Of a stretch of DNA of 64,000 bases, positions 55,623-63,878 are shown one piece after another. The position numbers and the translations under genes are program-made. This DNA is from Marinobacter sp. SS21 (GTDB taxonomy: Bacteria; Pseudomonadota; Gammaproteobacteria; Pseudomonadales; Oleiphilaceae), in the NCBI RefSeq assembly GCF_028369065.1, contig NZ_JAQNDA010000011.1, positions 62,001-126,000 of the forward strand, in the 5' to 3' direction. Below the pieces are notes generated by a model. The model saw nothing but the letters and a program-made list of their open reading frames with translations. It was not told the origin of the DNA and ran no database searches. Every line of letters begins with the position of its first letter. Within the stretch, counting starts at the first letter, position 1.

Positions 55623-56663
55623 CTACTCCACTAAAAATTGTAACTGCTGTTCCAGGTGGGGGATCGAATCCTCGGTCAGTACCACCAACAGGTCGCACTG
55701 GGTCTGGTGCCCCTCGATTTCATAGCGGATCTCGATGCACTGCAGTTCTTCCTGCCGCCCACCATGATGCTCCAGCAAGGCCGCCACCGGCTGATGCTGG
55801 CCGAGAACGGAGGGGTGTCCCAGGGACAGTTTCAGGTTCAGCTGGTCGCCGAAGCTCTTGATGAAAGCGCCGAACAAAATGCTCGACAGGTCCATCAGCA
55901 CTTCAAGCTCGACTTCTCCGGAGTCCTCTTGATCGTACCCCAGCAACGTGGCCAGATCCCGGACGTGAGCATCGGTGAAGAGCAGTAGGGCTTCGCCCGC
56001 CACCCCGGCGCCGGTAAATCCCTGGCAGACGGCGGAATAGGCCGCCCGATTGTCCGCAGCGGAGATGGCCATATAGAGCTCTGACCGCGCCAGCTTGGCC
56101 ACCTTGGGTACCGGCAGCTTGACGAAGGCGTTTAACAGACGCGCCATAAGGTCCGATGCCTGGCCCATGGCGACGTTGGCGATTTCCTGGAGGAATTCCT
56201 GGCATCCGACGGCGCCGGGCTCCGTCGTCTCCGACGTGGGCAAACTCGCGGCTTTGGCCTTGGCTTCGCCTTTGTCGTTCCATTCGCCATCTTCGTCCCG
56301 GAGTATGCCGTACTCCCGCAACAGGGCTTCCACCTGCTCTGGCTGTGTGGGCTTTCGAATGAAGCCCAGTGCGCCCATCTTCAGTACCCGCGCCTGCGCC
56401 TGTGGCTGCACATCACCGGACACCACGATAGTCATCACGGGCAAATCTTCCTTGGTAATGGTGCGAAGCACCGAGTAACCATCCATTTCCGGCATGTTGA
56501 GATCGAGAAACAGCACATCCCAGGCACTGTCGCGAAGCATGTCCAGGGCTTGTCGGCCGTGTTCGGCAAAGCCGATGTCGGGCGTCCACTGTTTGGGGAG
56601 GGCGCGGGCCATTTGTTTTCTGGCCAGGGCGGAGTCATCACAAATCAGGACTCGAAGGGTCAT
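55623..56663 (-). CDS. Response regulator with CheC/CheX-like domain
   Basis: 346 residues. The receiver domain (about 1-125) has DDSALARKQM, the phospho-acceptor Asp in VLFLDLNMPEMDGYSVL and the Lys in GFIRKPTQPEQ. A linker (about 125-155) leads to a CheC-like domain (about 155-346) in which FLQEIANVAMGQASDLMARL keeps the E-x2-N phosphatase motif; the second site (MDLSSILFGAFIKSFGDQL) is degenerate. It may dephosphorylate itself or CheY-like partners and pass signals to the diguanylate cyclase in the same operon. No cognate kinase is nearby. Confidence 0.9.
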   Translation of the reverse strand: MTLRVLICDDSALARKQMARALPKQWTPDIGFAEHGRQALDMLRDSAWDVLFLDLNMPEMDGYSVLRTITKEDLPVMTIVVSGDVQPQAQARVLKMGALGFIRKPTQPEQVEALLREYGILRDEDGEWNDKGEAKAKAASLPTSETTEPGAVGCQEFLQEIANVAMGQASDLMARLLNAFVKLPVPKVAKLARSELYMAISAADNRAAYSAVCQGFTGAGVAGEALLLFTDAHVRDLATLLGYDQEDSGEVELEVLMDLSSILFGAFIKSFGDQLNLKLSLGHPSVLGQHQPVAALLEHHGGRQEELQCIEIRYEIEGHQTQCDLLVVLTEDSIPHLEQQLQFLVE

Positions 56664-57134
56664 ACCGGCGGGCGCTCATATCAACGGGGCGGCCTGGTTC
56701 AAAGGCATCGCAGCGATCATGTTGTTTTGGCTAGCAGTATAGCAGTCGTGCAGAGAGTCGGCCGGTGTCTGTTTTTCGGGGGCTGTCATCTACCAGTAGA
56801 TCCCAAGGGAATGAGACCTGGATCATAAACCGTCGGGGTTAACGCTTTTGTAATGGCCGGATGTGACCGGCCTCACTCAATTGGTCGCAGCGACTTGATT
56901 ATAGTGGCGCTGCGGCAACAAAACGTAACAAAGCGACACATAACAAATCGCCGCGGTTGGCCAGACCAAGCGTGATGACCTTGAGCACCAGAACCCAGGG
57001 CATCAGCAAACCGAGCATTCGAACTCGGCGGCCAGCCATCAGAGACCACCGGTGTACCCGTGCAGCCCGCTTGGCGGGGGACGGATGTTGCGGGCGCCGG
57101 TATAAACAGAATCGATCAGAGACACATCAACACC
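56664..57134. other. Divergent intergenic region, no gene seen
   Basis: 471 nt between the REC-CheC gene and the secreted-protein gene. It contains a CRP/Vfr-like site (56862-56877). Short open frames here lack ribosome sites and recognisable motifs. Confidence 0.5.
56862..56877. promoter_or_regulatory. CRP/Vfr-like site
   Basis: TGTGA-CCGGCC-TCACT fits the TGTGA-N6-TCACA consensus at 9 of 10 positions. GGCCGG (56855-56860) and CCGGCC (56867-56872) also make a small hairpin overlapping it. Confidence 0.4.
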
Positions 57135-58004
57135 ATGACCAGGAATGCGATAGGAAGCGCGGTCCTTGTCACCTTGTGCCTGGCTGGAACACAGGATGTC
57201 CGGGCCGAACTGCAACCTATTTCCGATACGGAGATGGGCGCGGTTCAGGGACAGGCGATGATTGCGGTAGATCAGGTAATGGGGGGCAGTCAGCATTTCA
57301 CGCGTATCACCATGGGGATGGACGTTGCTGTCCAAACCAATGTGAATGCGCTCGCCATTGGCGAGACGGCTGCTGGAACGGACCTTGCTGTGAACCAGTT
57401 GTCACTGGGGCATATATCCGAGGATGAATCCCGGGTTCAGCTGGACGGGCAAACCTACGCCGTTGGCGACATTGTGCCTTTCGAGGCGGCGAACCCGTAC
57501 TTCGAATTGGCGCAAGTCAACGATGAAGTTGTGGGATTCCGCCTCGGGCTCGGTCAGGCCCGGGGTACATTGTCCGGAGAAATGGCCAGCTTTTCCGGCC
57601 ACCTGGGGCTGCAGCTGGAGGACGCCAGCGGCACCGCGGCTGCGGCCACCCTCTACGACGCCACCACGGCGGCCACAAACTACCAGGCCACCCACGTGGG
57701 CTTGGCCGGCGCCACCACCGATTGCGCCAGTGGTGTCCAGTGCGCGCCACTAACCAACCTGAAGACCTTTGAGGTTGGGGCGGATAACGGTGACGGCACC
57801 GTGGGCTTTGCGAAGGACTTCTTCCTGGCGTTTCAGGAACAGGCGGTGGATTGGCAAAGCCTGGACGGTAGCCGGACGGTGACGGCCGCTCCGGGGGTTC
57901 ACCTCAACTTGCCCACCGCGATGACTATAGATCTGCAAACGTTGCAAAACGGCATTCCTCGGGTGCGCACCGAGTACATCGACCGCGGACTGGGGGTGTT
58001 CTGA
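57135..58004 (+). CDS. Secreted protein of unknown function
   Basis: 289 residues. The signal peptide (MTRNAIGSAVLVTLCLAGTQ, cleavage near VRA) is followed by ELQPISDTEMGAVQGQAMIA. This LQP-SD-E-G-V-GQA start is a short N-terminal motif I have seen on several exported Pseudomonas/Marinobacter proteins and is of unknown purpose. The rest is beta-rich, Ala/Thr/Gly rich and acidic, with two Cys (TDCASGVQCAP) likely to pair. No enzyme motif is visible. ATG 57135 is preferred since an earlier in-frame start at 57060 would hide the signal peptide. Confidence 0.75.
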   Translation: MTRNAIGSAVLVTLCLAGTQDVRAELQPISDTEMGAVQGQAMIAVDQVMGGSQHFTRITMGMDVAVQTNVNALAIGETAAGTDLAVNQLSLGHISEDESRVQLDGQTYAVGDIVPFEAANPYFELAQVNDEVVGFRLGLGQARGTLSGEMASFSGHLGLQLEDASGTAAAATLYDATTAATNYQATHVGLAGATTDCASGVQCAPLTNLKTFEVGADNGDGTVGFAKDFFLAFQEQAVDWQSLDGSRTVTAAPGVHLNLPTAMTIDLQTLQNGIPRVRTEYIDRGLGVF

Positions 58005-58139
58005 GTCCGATCCGCCGGGCCGGTAGGCCGATCGGAACGAAGCGGATGCTGGCCGGCATAGCTCAGGCCGGTATCCGCCGCCCCTTTCTGCTAGACTGCG
58101 CCGATGCCACATTTATGGACAGGTGCAGGAGTCCTTGCA

Positions 58140-59585
58140 GTGATACGGTCGTTTTACTGGCACGATTATGAGACCTTTGGCGTGGACCCGGTCCACGACC
58201 ACCCGGCCCAGTTTGCCGGGGTTCGTACCGACGAAAACCTCAACATCATCGAAGATCCTCTGGTTATTTACTGTAAGCCGACGGACGATTACCTGCCGTC
58301 GCCCGAGGCCTGCCTGATTACGGGGATCACCCCACAAAAGGCGATGACCGACGGTTACCCGGAGGCGGAATTCATTGCCCAGATCAACGAGGCGTTCAGC
58401 CAGCCGGGCACCTGTGTGGTGGGCTACAACAGCTTACGGTTCGATGACGAGGTAACCCGTCATACCCTGTACCGCAATTTGCGTGACCCCTACGCCCGGG
58501 AGTGGCAAAACGGCAACTCGCGCTGGGACATCATCGACATGGTTCGCCTGACCTATGCCCTTCGCCCTGAAGGTATCGAGTGGCCCACCAAAGAGGATGG
58601 CAGCCCCAGCTTCCGGCTGGAAGAACTGACCGTGGCCAATGGCATCGCTCACGAAAGTGCCCACGACGCCATGTCCGATGTTGAGGCCACTATTGCGGTG
58701 GCCCGCCTGATCCGGGAGCAACAGCCCAAGCTGTTCGATTTCGTGCTCAACAACAAGGACAAGCATTCGGCGAGGGCCTTGCTGGATACCCAGAGTATGA
58801 AGCCGGTCTTTCACATCTCCTCAAAGTATCCGGCAAGCCGAGGCTGTTGTGCGATGGTAGCGCCGGTGGCCGAGCATCCCAGCAACAAGAATCTGGTGAT
58901 TGCCTACGACCTGCGGGAGGACCCGACCGAACTGATCAACGCGTCGGTGGAAGAAATCCGGGAGCGGGTATTTACCTCTCAGGCCGAGCTGGGGGAAGGG
59001 CGATCCCGTTTCGCCCTGAAGGGCATTCAATTGAACAAGTGTCCGGTTCTGGCTCCGGCCACCATGCTAAAAACGTTGTCGGCCGAGCGGCTGGCGGCGC
59101 TGGAACTCGATGGCGATACCTTAAGGGCCAACCTGACCAAGCTGCGTCAGGCCGCCGACCTGCCAGCCCGGATCGCGGCGGCGTTCGATCAGCCCCATGA
59201 CTCTGAGCTGACCGACCCCGACGAGCAGCTCTACGCAGGCGGCTTTATCAGCAAGACCGACCGCGAAAAACTGAACTGGGTGCTGAAGCAGCCGGTGGCG
59301 TCGTTGGGCGAGCAGGACGTCCGGTTTGACGATGATCGCCTGTCGGAAATGCTGTTCCGCTATCGCGCCCGCAATTACCCGGACACCCTAATGTCTGAAG
59401 AGCAGGAGCGCTGGGAATCGTTTCGGCAACAACGGCTGATGCAGCCGAAAGCGGGCTGGCGTTCGCTGGAAGGCTACTTTCAGAGCCTGCAGACCCTGGC
59501 GGCGGACCCGGAACTGGACCCGGCCAAGCAGCACGTCCTGGAAGAGCTGCACCTGTATGGCGAGTCTCTGATTCCCTACGGCTGA
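58140..59585 (+). CDS. sbcB: Exodeoxyribonuclease I
   Basis: 481 residues. Degrades single-stranded DNA 3' to 5' in recombination and mismatch repair. The DEDDh exonuclease motifs are visible: FYWHDYETFGVDP (motif I), VGYNSLRFDDEV (motif II) and AHDAMSDVEATI (motif III). The SH3-like and helical C-terminal parts follow, near the E. coli length of 475. I chose GTG 58140, with AGGAG at 58127-58131, giving MIRSFYWHDYETFG as in homologues; ATG 58104 is in frame but has no site. Stand-alone. Confidence 0.95.
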   Translation: MIRSFYWHDYETFGVDPVHDHPAQFAGVRTDENLNIIEDPLVIYCKPTDDYLPSPEACLITGITPQKAMTDGYPEAEFIAQINEAFSQPGTCVVGYNSLRFDDEVTRHTLYRNLRDPYAREWQNGNSRWDIIDMVRLTYALRPEGIEWPTKEDGSPSFRLEELTVANGIAHESAHDAMSDVEATIAVARLIREQQPKLFDFVLNNKDKHSARALLDTQSMKPVFHISSKYPASRGCCAMVAPVAEHPSNKNLVIAYDLREDPTELINASVEEIRERVFTSQAELGEGRSRFALKGIQLNKCPVLAPATMLKTLSAERLAALELDGDTLRANLTKLRQAADLPARIAAAFDQPHDSELTDPDEQLYAGGFISKTDREKLNWVLKQPVASLGEQDVRFDDDRLSEMLFRYRARNYPDTLMSEEQERWESFRQQRLMQPKAGWRSLEGYFQSLQTLAADPELDPAKQHVLEELHLYGESLIPYG

Positions 59586-59612
59586 TCGGCTTTGGGAAGG
59601 CGGTAGCCGCGG

Positions 59613-59648
59613 TGATGCGATTCGCGTTGCTCATCGCATCCTACGGGG
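59613..59648. repeat. REP-like element, copy 3
   Basis: GATGCGATTCGCGTTGCTCA then TCGCATCCTACGGGGT, very like the right arm at 34829-34863 and ending in the same CATCCTACGGGG. It follows the sbcB stop by 27 nt. Confidence 0.75.
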
Positions 59649-59681
59649 TGGTGTTGGTTCGGGGGCAGACCGCCGCAGATA

Positions 59682-59706
59682 GGGGACAGACTTGAAGTCT
59701 GTCCCC
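59682..59706. repeat. Short palindrome GGGGACAGAC / GTCTGTCCCC
   Basis: A perfect 10-bp stem with a TTGAA loop, of the same general type as the GGGGTCAGAAC palindrome at 49597. It lies between the convergent sbcB and TPR-methyltransferase genes and lacks a T-run. Confidence 0.6.
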
Positions 59707-59730
59707 CGTCCATCCTCTTTGCCCGAGGCG

Positions 59731-61731
59731 CTAGCGACGTTTCAGGAAGTACAGGCTCAAATCCTGCCCCATCAGGCTTTGCACTTCGCTGCCCCGGGCT
59801 TCGGCCTGCAGCTGGCCTTGCACCGGGGGCGTGGCCAGGCTGTGACCATCCGTATCCCGCGCCTTCAGCAGTTTCCAATGTACTTCGTTGCTGACCAGGC
59901 CCATCAGTTCCCTCAGTTGCCGCGGGTCTTCGGCACGAAACCAGCGATCCTGGCATCCGCCGAGTCCGAAGAAATCCGGCGAGGCCAGTAGCGTCTGCCA
60001 CTTTGGGTCTTTGGGGTTGTTCAGGACCATCTGTCGCAGGCGGCGTAAATTGTTGCGGCTGGGTTGCAGGCCGTGCTTGTCGATCAGCGTACGCATCTGG
60101 CGGTCGCCAGGGGTTTGGTCCGATACGGTAGTGTGCAGGTGGACCACGCTGCCATTGGACGTTGCCGAATTGATCAGGGCGGCCAGGGAAAGGTCGGTCA
60201 TGGCGGCCGATGGTAGCCGGCCAACCTCAATCCAGTGGACGGTCTGGTTGTCGGCGACGAAACGTTGGGCCACCGACCAGGGCCAGAACACGATGTTGCT
60301 CATGGCCAGCTCCTGAGCCCGTCGCGTCGCCATGGCGATATTGGGCAGCGACTCGTCCACCGCGATCACTTCCACGTCATCCAGATAGTGAGCCAGCTCA
60401 AGTGCTCGCTGGCCGGATTCCGCACCGCAGATCATAATGCGCAGCGTTGACGGCAGGGCGCTGGTGTCCAGGCCTAGCTCCGATGCCATCAGCGCTTTCA
60501 GGCTGCTCTGGTTTCGATAGGCCAGTTGCGACCAGCTCGGCCAGGCCTGGGGTACATCGACCCGGTCCAGGCAAAGCTCGGCGGCTTTTTCATCGAAGTT
60601 CTGTTTGATGGCCTCTTCGGTGGCCCGGTGGTAGTAGCTGGCAGCCATCATGGGCTGCAGCGCCAGCGGCCAATCCACCAGGCACCACTGGCCTAGCTGA
60701 TGAGCAAAGCCCTGATGGAACAGCGCGCCGTACATGGCGCTGACCAGCAACGATCCGATCATCGCGTCCATCGGTTCTGTCATAGCCAGCTGCGCGACGA
60801 TACTGTCGTTAATGGTGGCGATCAGGCGCTCCTCGTCGTCCGCACTGATCAGGGCATAGCCGGTGCGATCACTGTACCGGGCAATGGCCAGGGTAAGCCG
60901 TTGCAGTTCATCCCGCAGCTGCGCTGTCTGCGCCACTTCAGCCAGGATCTCCCGGCGTAGCAGGGTGATCAGCTCTTCCACGGCCGCATCCGGCATCAGG
61001 GTCTTTTCCAATGCCAGGAGCAGCAGCTCATCCTCGCAAGCCGCGGCGAGAAAGATGGAGGCCTGGGGATTGTCGAGATCGTACTGCGCCCGGACAATCG
61101 CGCCCACAAAGCGGCCGATTTGCTGGTGCGGGAGTTCTTCCCGGCTCAGCAGGGCAATGGCGTCCATGGCCAGTTCGTGGTCGGCTTTCGCGACCGCCAG
61201 GTTTTCGGCACAGGTCAGCATTCCGCTGTACACCGATGGCCAGCTCAGTCCCAGCTGCATCAGCTTGCGGTAGTGGAGATAGGCACTGTCGAACTTGCCT
61301 TGACCCCGCTTGGCATGGGCGATGCCGCAAAAAGCGGCGGCAGATTGCCGATCCAGCTCCAGCGCCTCCAGAAAATACTGCTCGGCCAGCACTGGCCGCT
61401 CGGTGGCTAGAGCCCAATATCCGAGGTTGGCGTATTGCTGGGGCTGCTGATCGTCGACGTCCAGGCTTTGCCAGAATAGGGTATGGGCCTGTTCCAGGTT
61501 GCCTTCATCCATCGCCAGACGCCCTAGCAGGCCAATGGCTGTCGGCTGGTGGGGCGATACCTGCAGGATCGATTCCAGCATCTGACGGCATTCGCGACGG
61601 GCAGCCAAACGGTCCGGGAGTGAGCGCTTGGCGTTATTGGATTCCCGGTAGGCTTCGTTGGCCTGCAACAGGTTCCTGGCGATGTCTGCCTGGTTAACCA
61701 GCGATGTCTGGGGTTGATGCTGTGCATGCAT
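59731..61731 (-). CDS. TPR and methyltransferase-like protein, probably flagellum-linked
   Basis: 666 residues. The N-terminal TPR region (about 45-180; HQPTAIGLLGRLAMDEGNLE, QQYANLGYWALATERPVLAE, AAFCGIAHAKRGQGKFDSAY) leads to a helical middle part. An S-adenosylmethionine methyltransferase-like fold starts near 425 (LRIMICGAESGQRALELAHY, DDVEVIAVDES). The C-terminus SPDFFGLGGCQDRWFRAEDP resembles the regulatory tail of methyltransferases next to TPR proteins. I chose ATG 61731 with GAGG 7 nt upstream. A sigma-54-like motif 88 nt upstream is nearly identical to the one before flagellin, so I infer a role in flagellin modification or assembly. No enzyme activity is shown. Confidence 0.8.
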   Translation of the reverse strand: MHAQHQPQTSLVNQADIARNLLQANEAYRESNNAKRSLPDRLAARRECRQMLESILQVSPHQPTAIGLLGRLAMDEGNLEQAHTLFWQSLDVDDQQPQQYANLGYWALATERPVLAEQYFLEALELDRQSAAAFCGIAHAKRGQGKFDSAYLHYRKLMQLGLSWPSVYSGMLTCAENLAVAKADHELAMDAIALLSREELPHQQIGRFVGAIVRAQYDLDNPQASIFLAAACEDELLLLALEKTLMPDAAVEELITLLRREILAEVAQTAQLRDELQRLTLAIARYSDRTGYALISADDEERLIATINDSIVAQLAMTEPMDAMIGSLLVSAMYGALFHQGFAHQLGQWCLVDWPLALQPMMAASYYHRATEEAIKQNFDEKAAELCLDRVDVPQAWPSWSQLAYRNQSSLKALMASELGLDTSALPSTLRIMICGAESGQRALELAHYLDDVEVIAVDESLPNIAMATRRAQELAMSNIVFWPWSVAQRFVADNQTVHWIEVGRLPSAAMTDLSLAALINSATSNGSVVHLHTTVSDQTPGDRQMRTLIDKHGLQPSRNNLRRLRQMVLNNPKDPKWQTLLASPDFFGLGGCQDRWFRAEDPRQLRELMGLVSNEVHWKLLKARDTDGHSLATPPVQGQLQAEARGSEVQSLMGQDLSLYFLKRR

Positions 61732-61818
61732 ATCTACACCTCGTAAGTGGCACCGCGGCAATGGGAAGCGGCAAGAGTCTGCAGTCGGAATGTGTTTTGG
61801 ATCAGTTGAAGGGGACAA

Positions 61819-61834
61819 AGCGAAAGCTATGCCA
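61819..61834 (-). promoter_or_regulatory. Sigma-54-like promoter of the TPR-methyltransferase gene
   Basis: On the minus strand TGGCATAGCTTTCGCT has the -24 GG and -12 GC exactly 12 nt apart as in TGGCACG-N4-TTGCW, with a C for T just before the GC. It differs from the flagellin motif (63863-63878) in one base of 16. Confidence 0.65.
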
Positions 61835-61929
61835 GAAATGGAGCAATTGAGTGCGTATATACTGAGGGAGCCTAAGGTTGCGCTTATAGTTAAAGGCTCC
61901 TTGAGTTCTTGACTGAAAGGTACACTGCC

Positions 61930-62136
61930 ATGCGGGACATTGAGCGTATGAGTCGACTGGAGAAAATTCAGGCGATGGAGCAGCTTTGGGAATCGTTAAC
62001 CAGTGAGGGGAGGCTTCCTGAAATTCCTGAGTGGCATGGGGAAGAACTAGCCAGTCGAACTGAAAGGATCAGTGAGAAGAAAGTTTGTTATATCGGGCTA
62101 AGGGAATTGAAGGAAAGGGGGCGCGTTGGAAGATGA
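61930..62136 (+). CDS. Addiction-module antitoxin-like protein
   Basis: 68 residues. MSRLEKIQAMEQLWESLTSE, then PEIPEWHGEELASRTERISE and IGLRELKER, fits the small antitoxin family (Unstab_antitox) that pairs with RelE/ParE toxins. The usual partner begins at the antitoxin's end, but only a toxin C-terminus remains here, so the antitoxin appears to be an orphan. ATG 61930 is the likely start; a further ATG at 61948 is also possible. Lower GC than its neighbours suggests a transferred module. Confidence 0.7.
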   Translation: MRDIERMSRLEKIQAMEQLWESLTSEGRLPEIPEWHGEELASRTERISEKKVCYIGLRELKERGRVGR

Positions 62137-62206
62137 CGTAACCATTGTTGTTGCCGTGCTGGGCTTCCGTAAAAATCCAGGTTACACAAACAGAAAGTTG
62201 TCCTAA
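62111..62206 (+). pseudogene. Truncated RelE/ParE-type toxin remnant
   Basis: Without a start codon, the frame ending at TAA 62204-62206 reads GALEDDVTIVVAVLGFRKNP then GYTNRKLS, like the end of RelE/ParE toxins (DDVTIVAVL--RRNP-W). It overlaps the antitoxin end in another frame. Some 65 or more N-terminal codons are missing, so no toxin can be made. Confidence 0.6.
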
Positions 62207-62244
62207 AAACGAAAACAGCTGGCGAGTGCCAGCTGTTTTCGTTT
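62207..62244. terminator. Bidirectional terminator beside flagellin
   Basis: A 17-bp stem (AAACGAAAACAGCTGGC / GCCAGCTGTTTTCGTTT) around GAGT, 10 nt past the flagellin stop on the minus strand. It also closes the toxin-remnant side. Confidence 0.9.
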
Positions 62245-62254
62245 CGCCGGAAGC

Positions 62255-63766
62255 TTACCCTTGCAGCAACTGCAACACCTGCTGGGGCCGCGCGTTGGCC
62301 TGGGCCAGAACCGACAGCCCGGCCTGTTGCAGCACCTGGGTGCGGGCCAGTTCGGCCGATTCGGCGGCAAAGTCGGCATCCCGAATGCGGGAGCGGGCCG
62401 CCGACAGGTTCTCGGAAGTGGTGCTCAGGTTGGCGATGGTGGACTCCAGGCGGTTCTGGGCGGCGCCCAGGTCGGCGCGGATGCCGCTGATGGTTTCCAG
62501 GGCGGCATCGACAATGGCCAGGGCATCGGTGGCCCCGTCCACGGTGCTGATGTCAATGCTGGCGACATTTTCCGGCGTTGACCCGGTCGCTACGTCTGCC
62601 GCGCTATTGAGCACGCTGCCGGCACCCGGGGCCACGTCCGAGGTTGCTGCGAAGCTGACGGACGAATCCAGGGTTATCTCTCCGGCAACTCGGGTGGCGT
62701 TCGCTCCTCCCGTGGTCAGCTCGATCGGGGTGGGATCGCCGCTGCCTTGAACCGCCAATTGCTCACCGGCGCCTGCGGTGAAATCCTCTATGGTGATGTC
62801 CTTGCCCTGTTCCTGTACCAGGGTGATGCTGCCATCGCTTTCCACTTCGGCGGTGACGCCAATCTTGCCCGACGCGGAGTTGATCTCCTGGGCCAGAGGG
62901 GAGAGGTCGGTCGCATCGGTGATCTGAGCGGAAATCGTCGCCGTGCTGCTGCCATTGCCGATGGTCATGGTGATGGTTTGCGGCACAGCGATTGGCGTGG
63001 TGGCGGTATTGCTTAGGGTCACACTGGTCCTGGCCATTGCTGCCACGCCAGTGGTGGAGGCAATGTTATTGATGTCTGCGGCAATGTCCTCCGCGGTATC
63101 CCCTGCGGTAATCGGCACCACCACGGTATCCAGAGAACTCGATAGCGTCAGGTTCTGGGTACCGATGGTATTGGCGGCAGGCAGAGCGGCTGCCGCGGCG
63201 GTGGTGGAACCGGTGCCCTGGTTCAGGGTTGCGTTCTGTGCGGTGACAGTGTTGTTTGCCAGGTCTTCGGTTCGGGCGCCTTTAATGGACACCGCAATGG
63301 TTTGGTTCTCGTTGGCGCCAGCCTGGAATTTCTGCGCCTGGAAGGTGCCATCCAGCAGCTTAAGGCCGTTGAATTCCGTGGTGGTGGCGATTCGCTCCAG
63401 TTCTTCCTTTAGCTGGTTGACCTCAGCCTGCAAAGCCTGGCGGTCGGACGCGGAGTTGGTGGCGTTGGCGGATTGCACGGCCAGTTCCCGGATACGCTGC
63501 AGGATGTTGCCGGATTCCCCCAGGGCGCCTTCGGCGACCTGAGCCAGAGAGATGCCGTCATTGGCATTTCGTATTGCCTGGTTCAGGCCTTCAATCTGAG
63601 AAGTGAACCGTTCCGAGATGGCCAGGCCCGCGGCGTCGTCTTTGGCGGAATTGATCCGCAGCCCTGACGACAGTCTTTGCAGCGCGGTGTCGGCATCCCG
63701 CTGCGAGGTGTTGAGGTTCCGTTGGGCATTCAGTGATGCGGTATTGGTATTGATGATCTGAGGCAT
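62255..63766 (-). CDS. fliC: Flagellin
   Basis: 503 residues, the filament subunit, exported by the flagellar type III system. The N-terminal D0/D1 domains (about 1-165) show [40 protein letters not shown] and [16 protein letters not shown]. The C-terminal D1/D0 (about 410-503) shows [40 protein letters not shown] and [20 protein letters not shown]. The middle (about 165-405) is the variable surface region, rich in Thr, Ala and Ser, a usual place for glycosylation. GGGAGAAA precedes the ATG. A sigma-54-like motif lies 97 nt upstream. No other flagellar genes are in view. Confidence 0.96.
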   Translation of the reverse strand: MPQIINTNTASLNAQRNLNTSQRDADTALQRLSSGLRINSAKDDAAGLAISERFTSQIEGLNQAIRNANDGISLAQVAEGALGESGNILQRIRELAVQSANATNSASDRQALQAEVNQLKEELERIATTTEFNGLKLLDGTFQAQKFQAGANENQTIAVSIKGARTEDLANNTVTAQNATLNQGTGSTTAAAAALPAANTIGTQNLTLSSSLDTVVVPITAGDTAEDIAADINNIASTTGVAAMARTSVTLSNTATTPIAVPQTITMTIGNGSSTATISAQITDATDLSPLAQEINSASGKIGVTAEVESDGSITLVQEQGKDITIEDFTAGAGEQLAVQGSGDPTPIELTTGGANATRVAGEITLDSSVSFAATSDVAPGAGSVLNSAADVATGSTPENVASIDISTVDGATDALAIVDAALETISGIRADLGAAQNRLESTIANLSTTSENLSAARSRIRDADFAAESAELARTQVLQQAGLSVLAQANARPQQVLQLLQG

Positions 63767-63862
63767 ATCGTTTCTCCCAGTTCAGAGATGCCGGTCGCTC
63801 AGTGCCCAATCACAAGGACGCCCTGCCGGCCAAAGTCCAGATTTGTCGGTTTGCCAGGGATA

Positions 63863-63878
63863 AGCGAACGCTATGCCA
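63863..63878 (-). promoter_or_regulatory. Sigma-54-like promoter of flagellin
   Basis: On the minus strand TGGCATAGCGTTCGCT has the -24 GG and -12 GC with correct spacing. No sigma-28 sequence (GCCGATAA-like) was seen in the 230 nt upstream of the gene. See the near-identical motif at 61819-61834. Confidence 0.65.
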
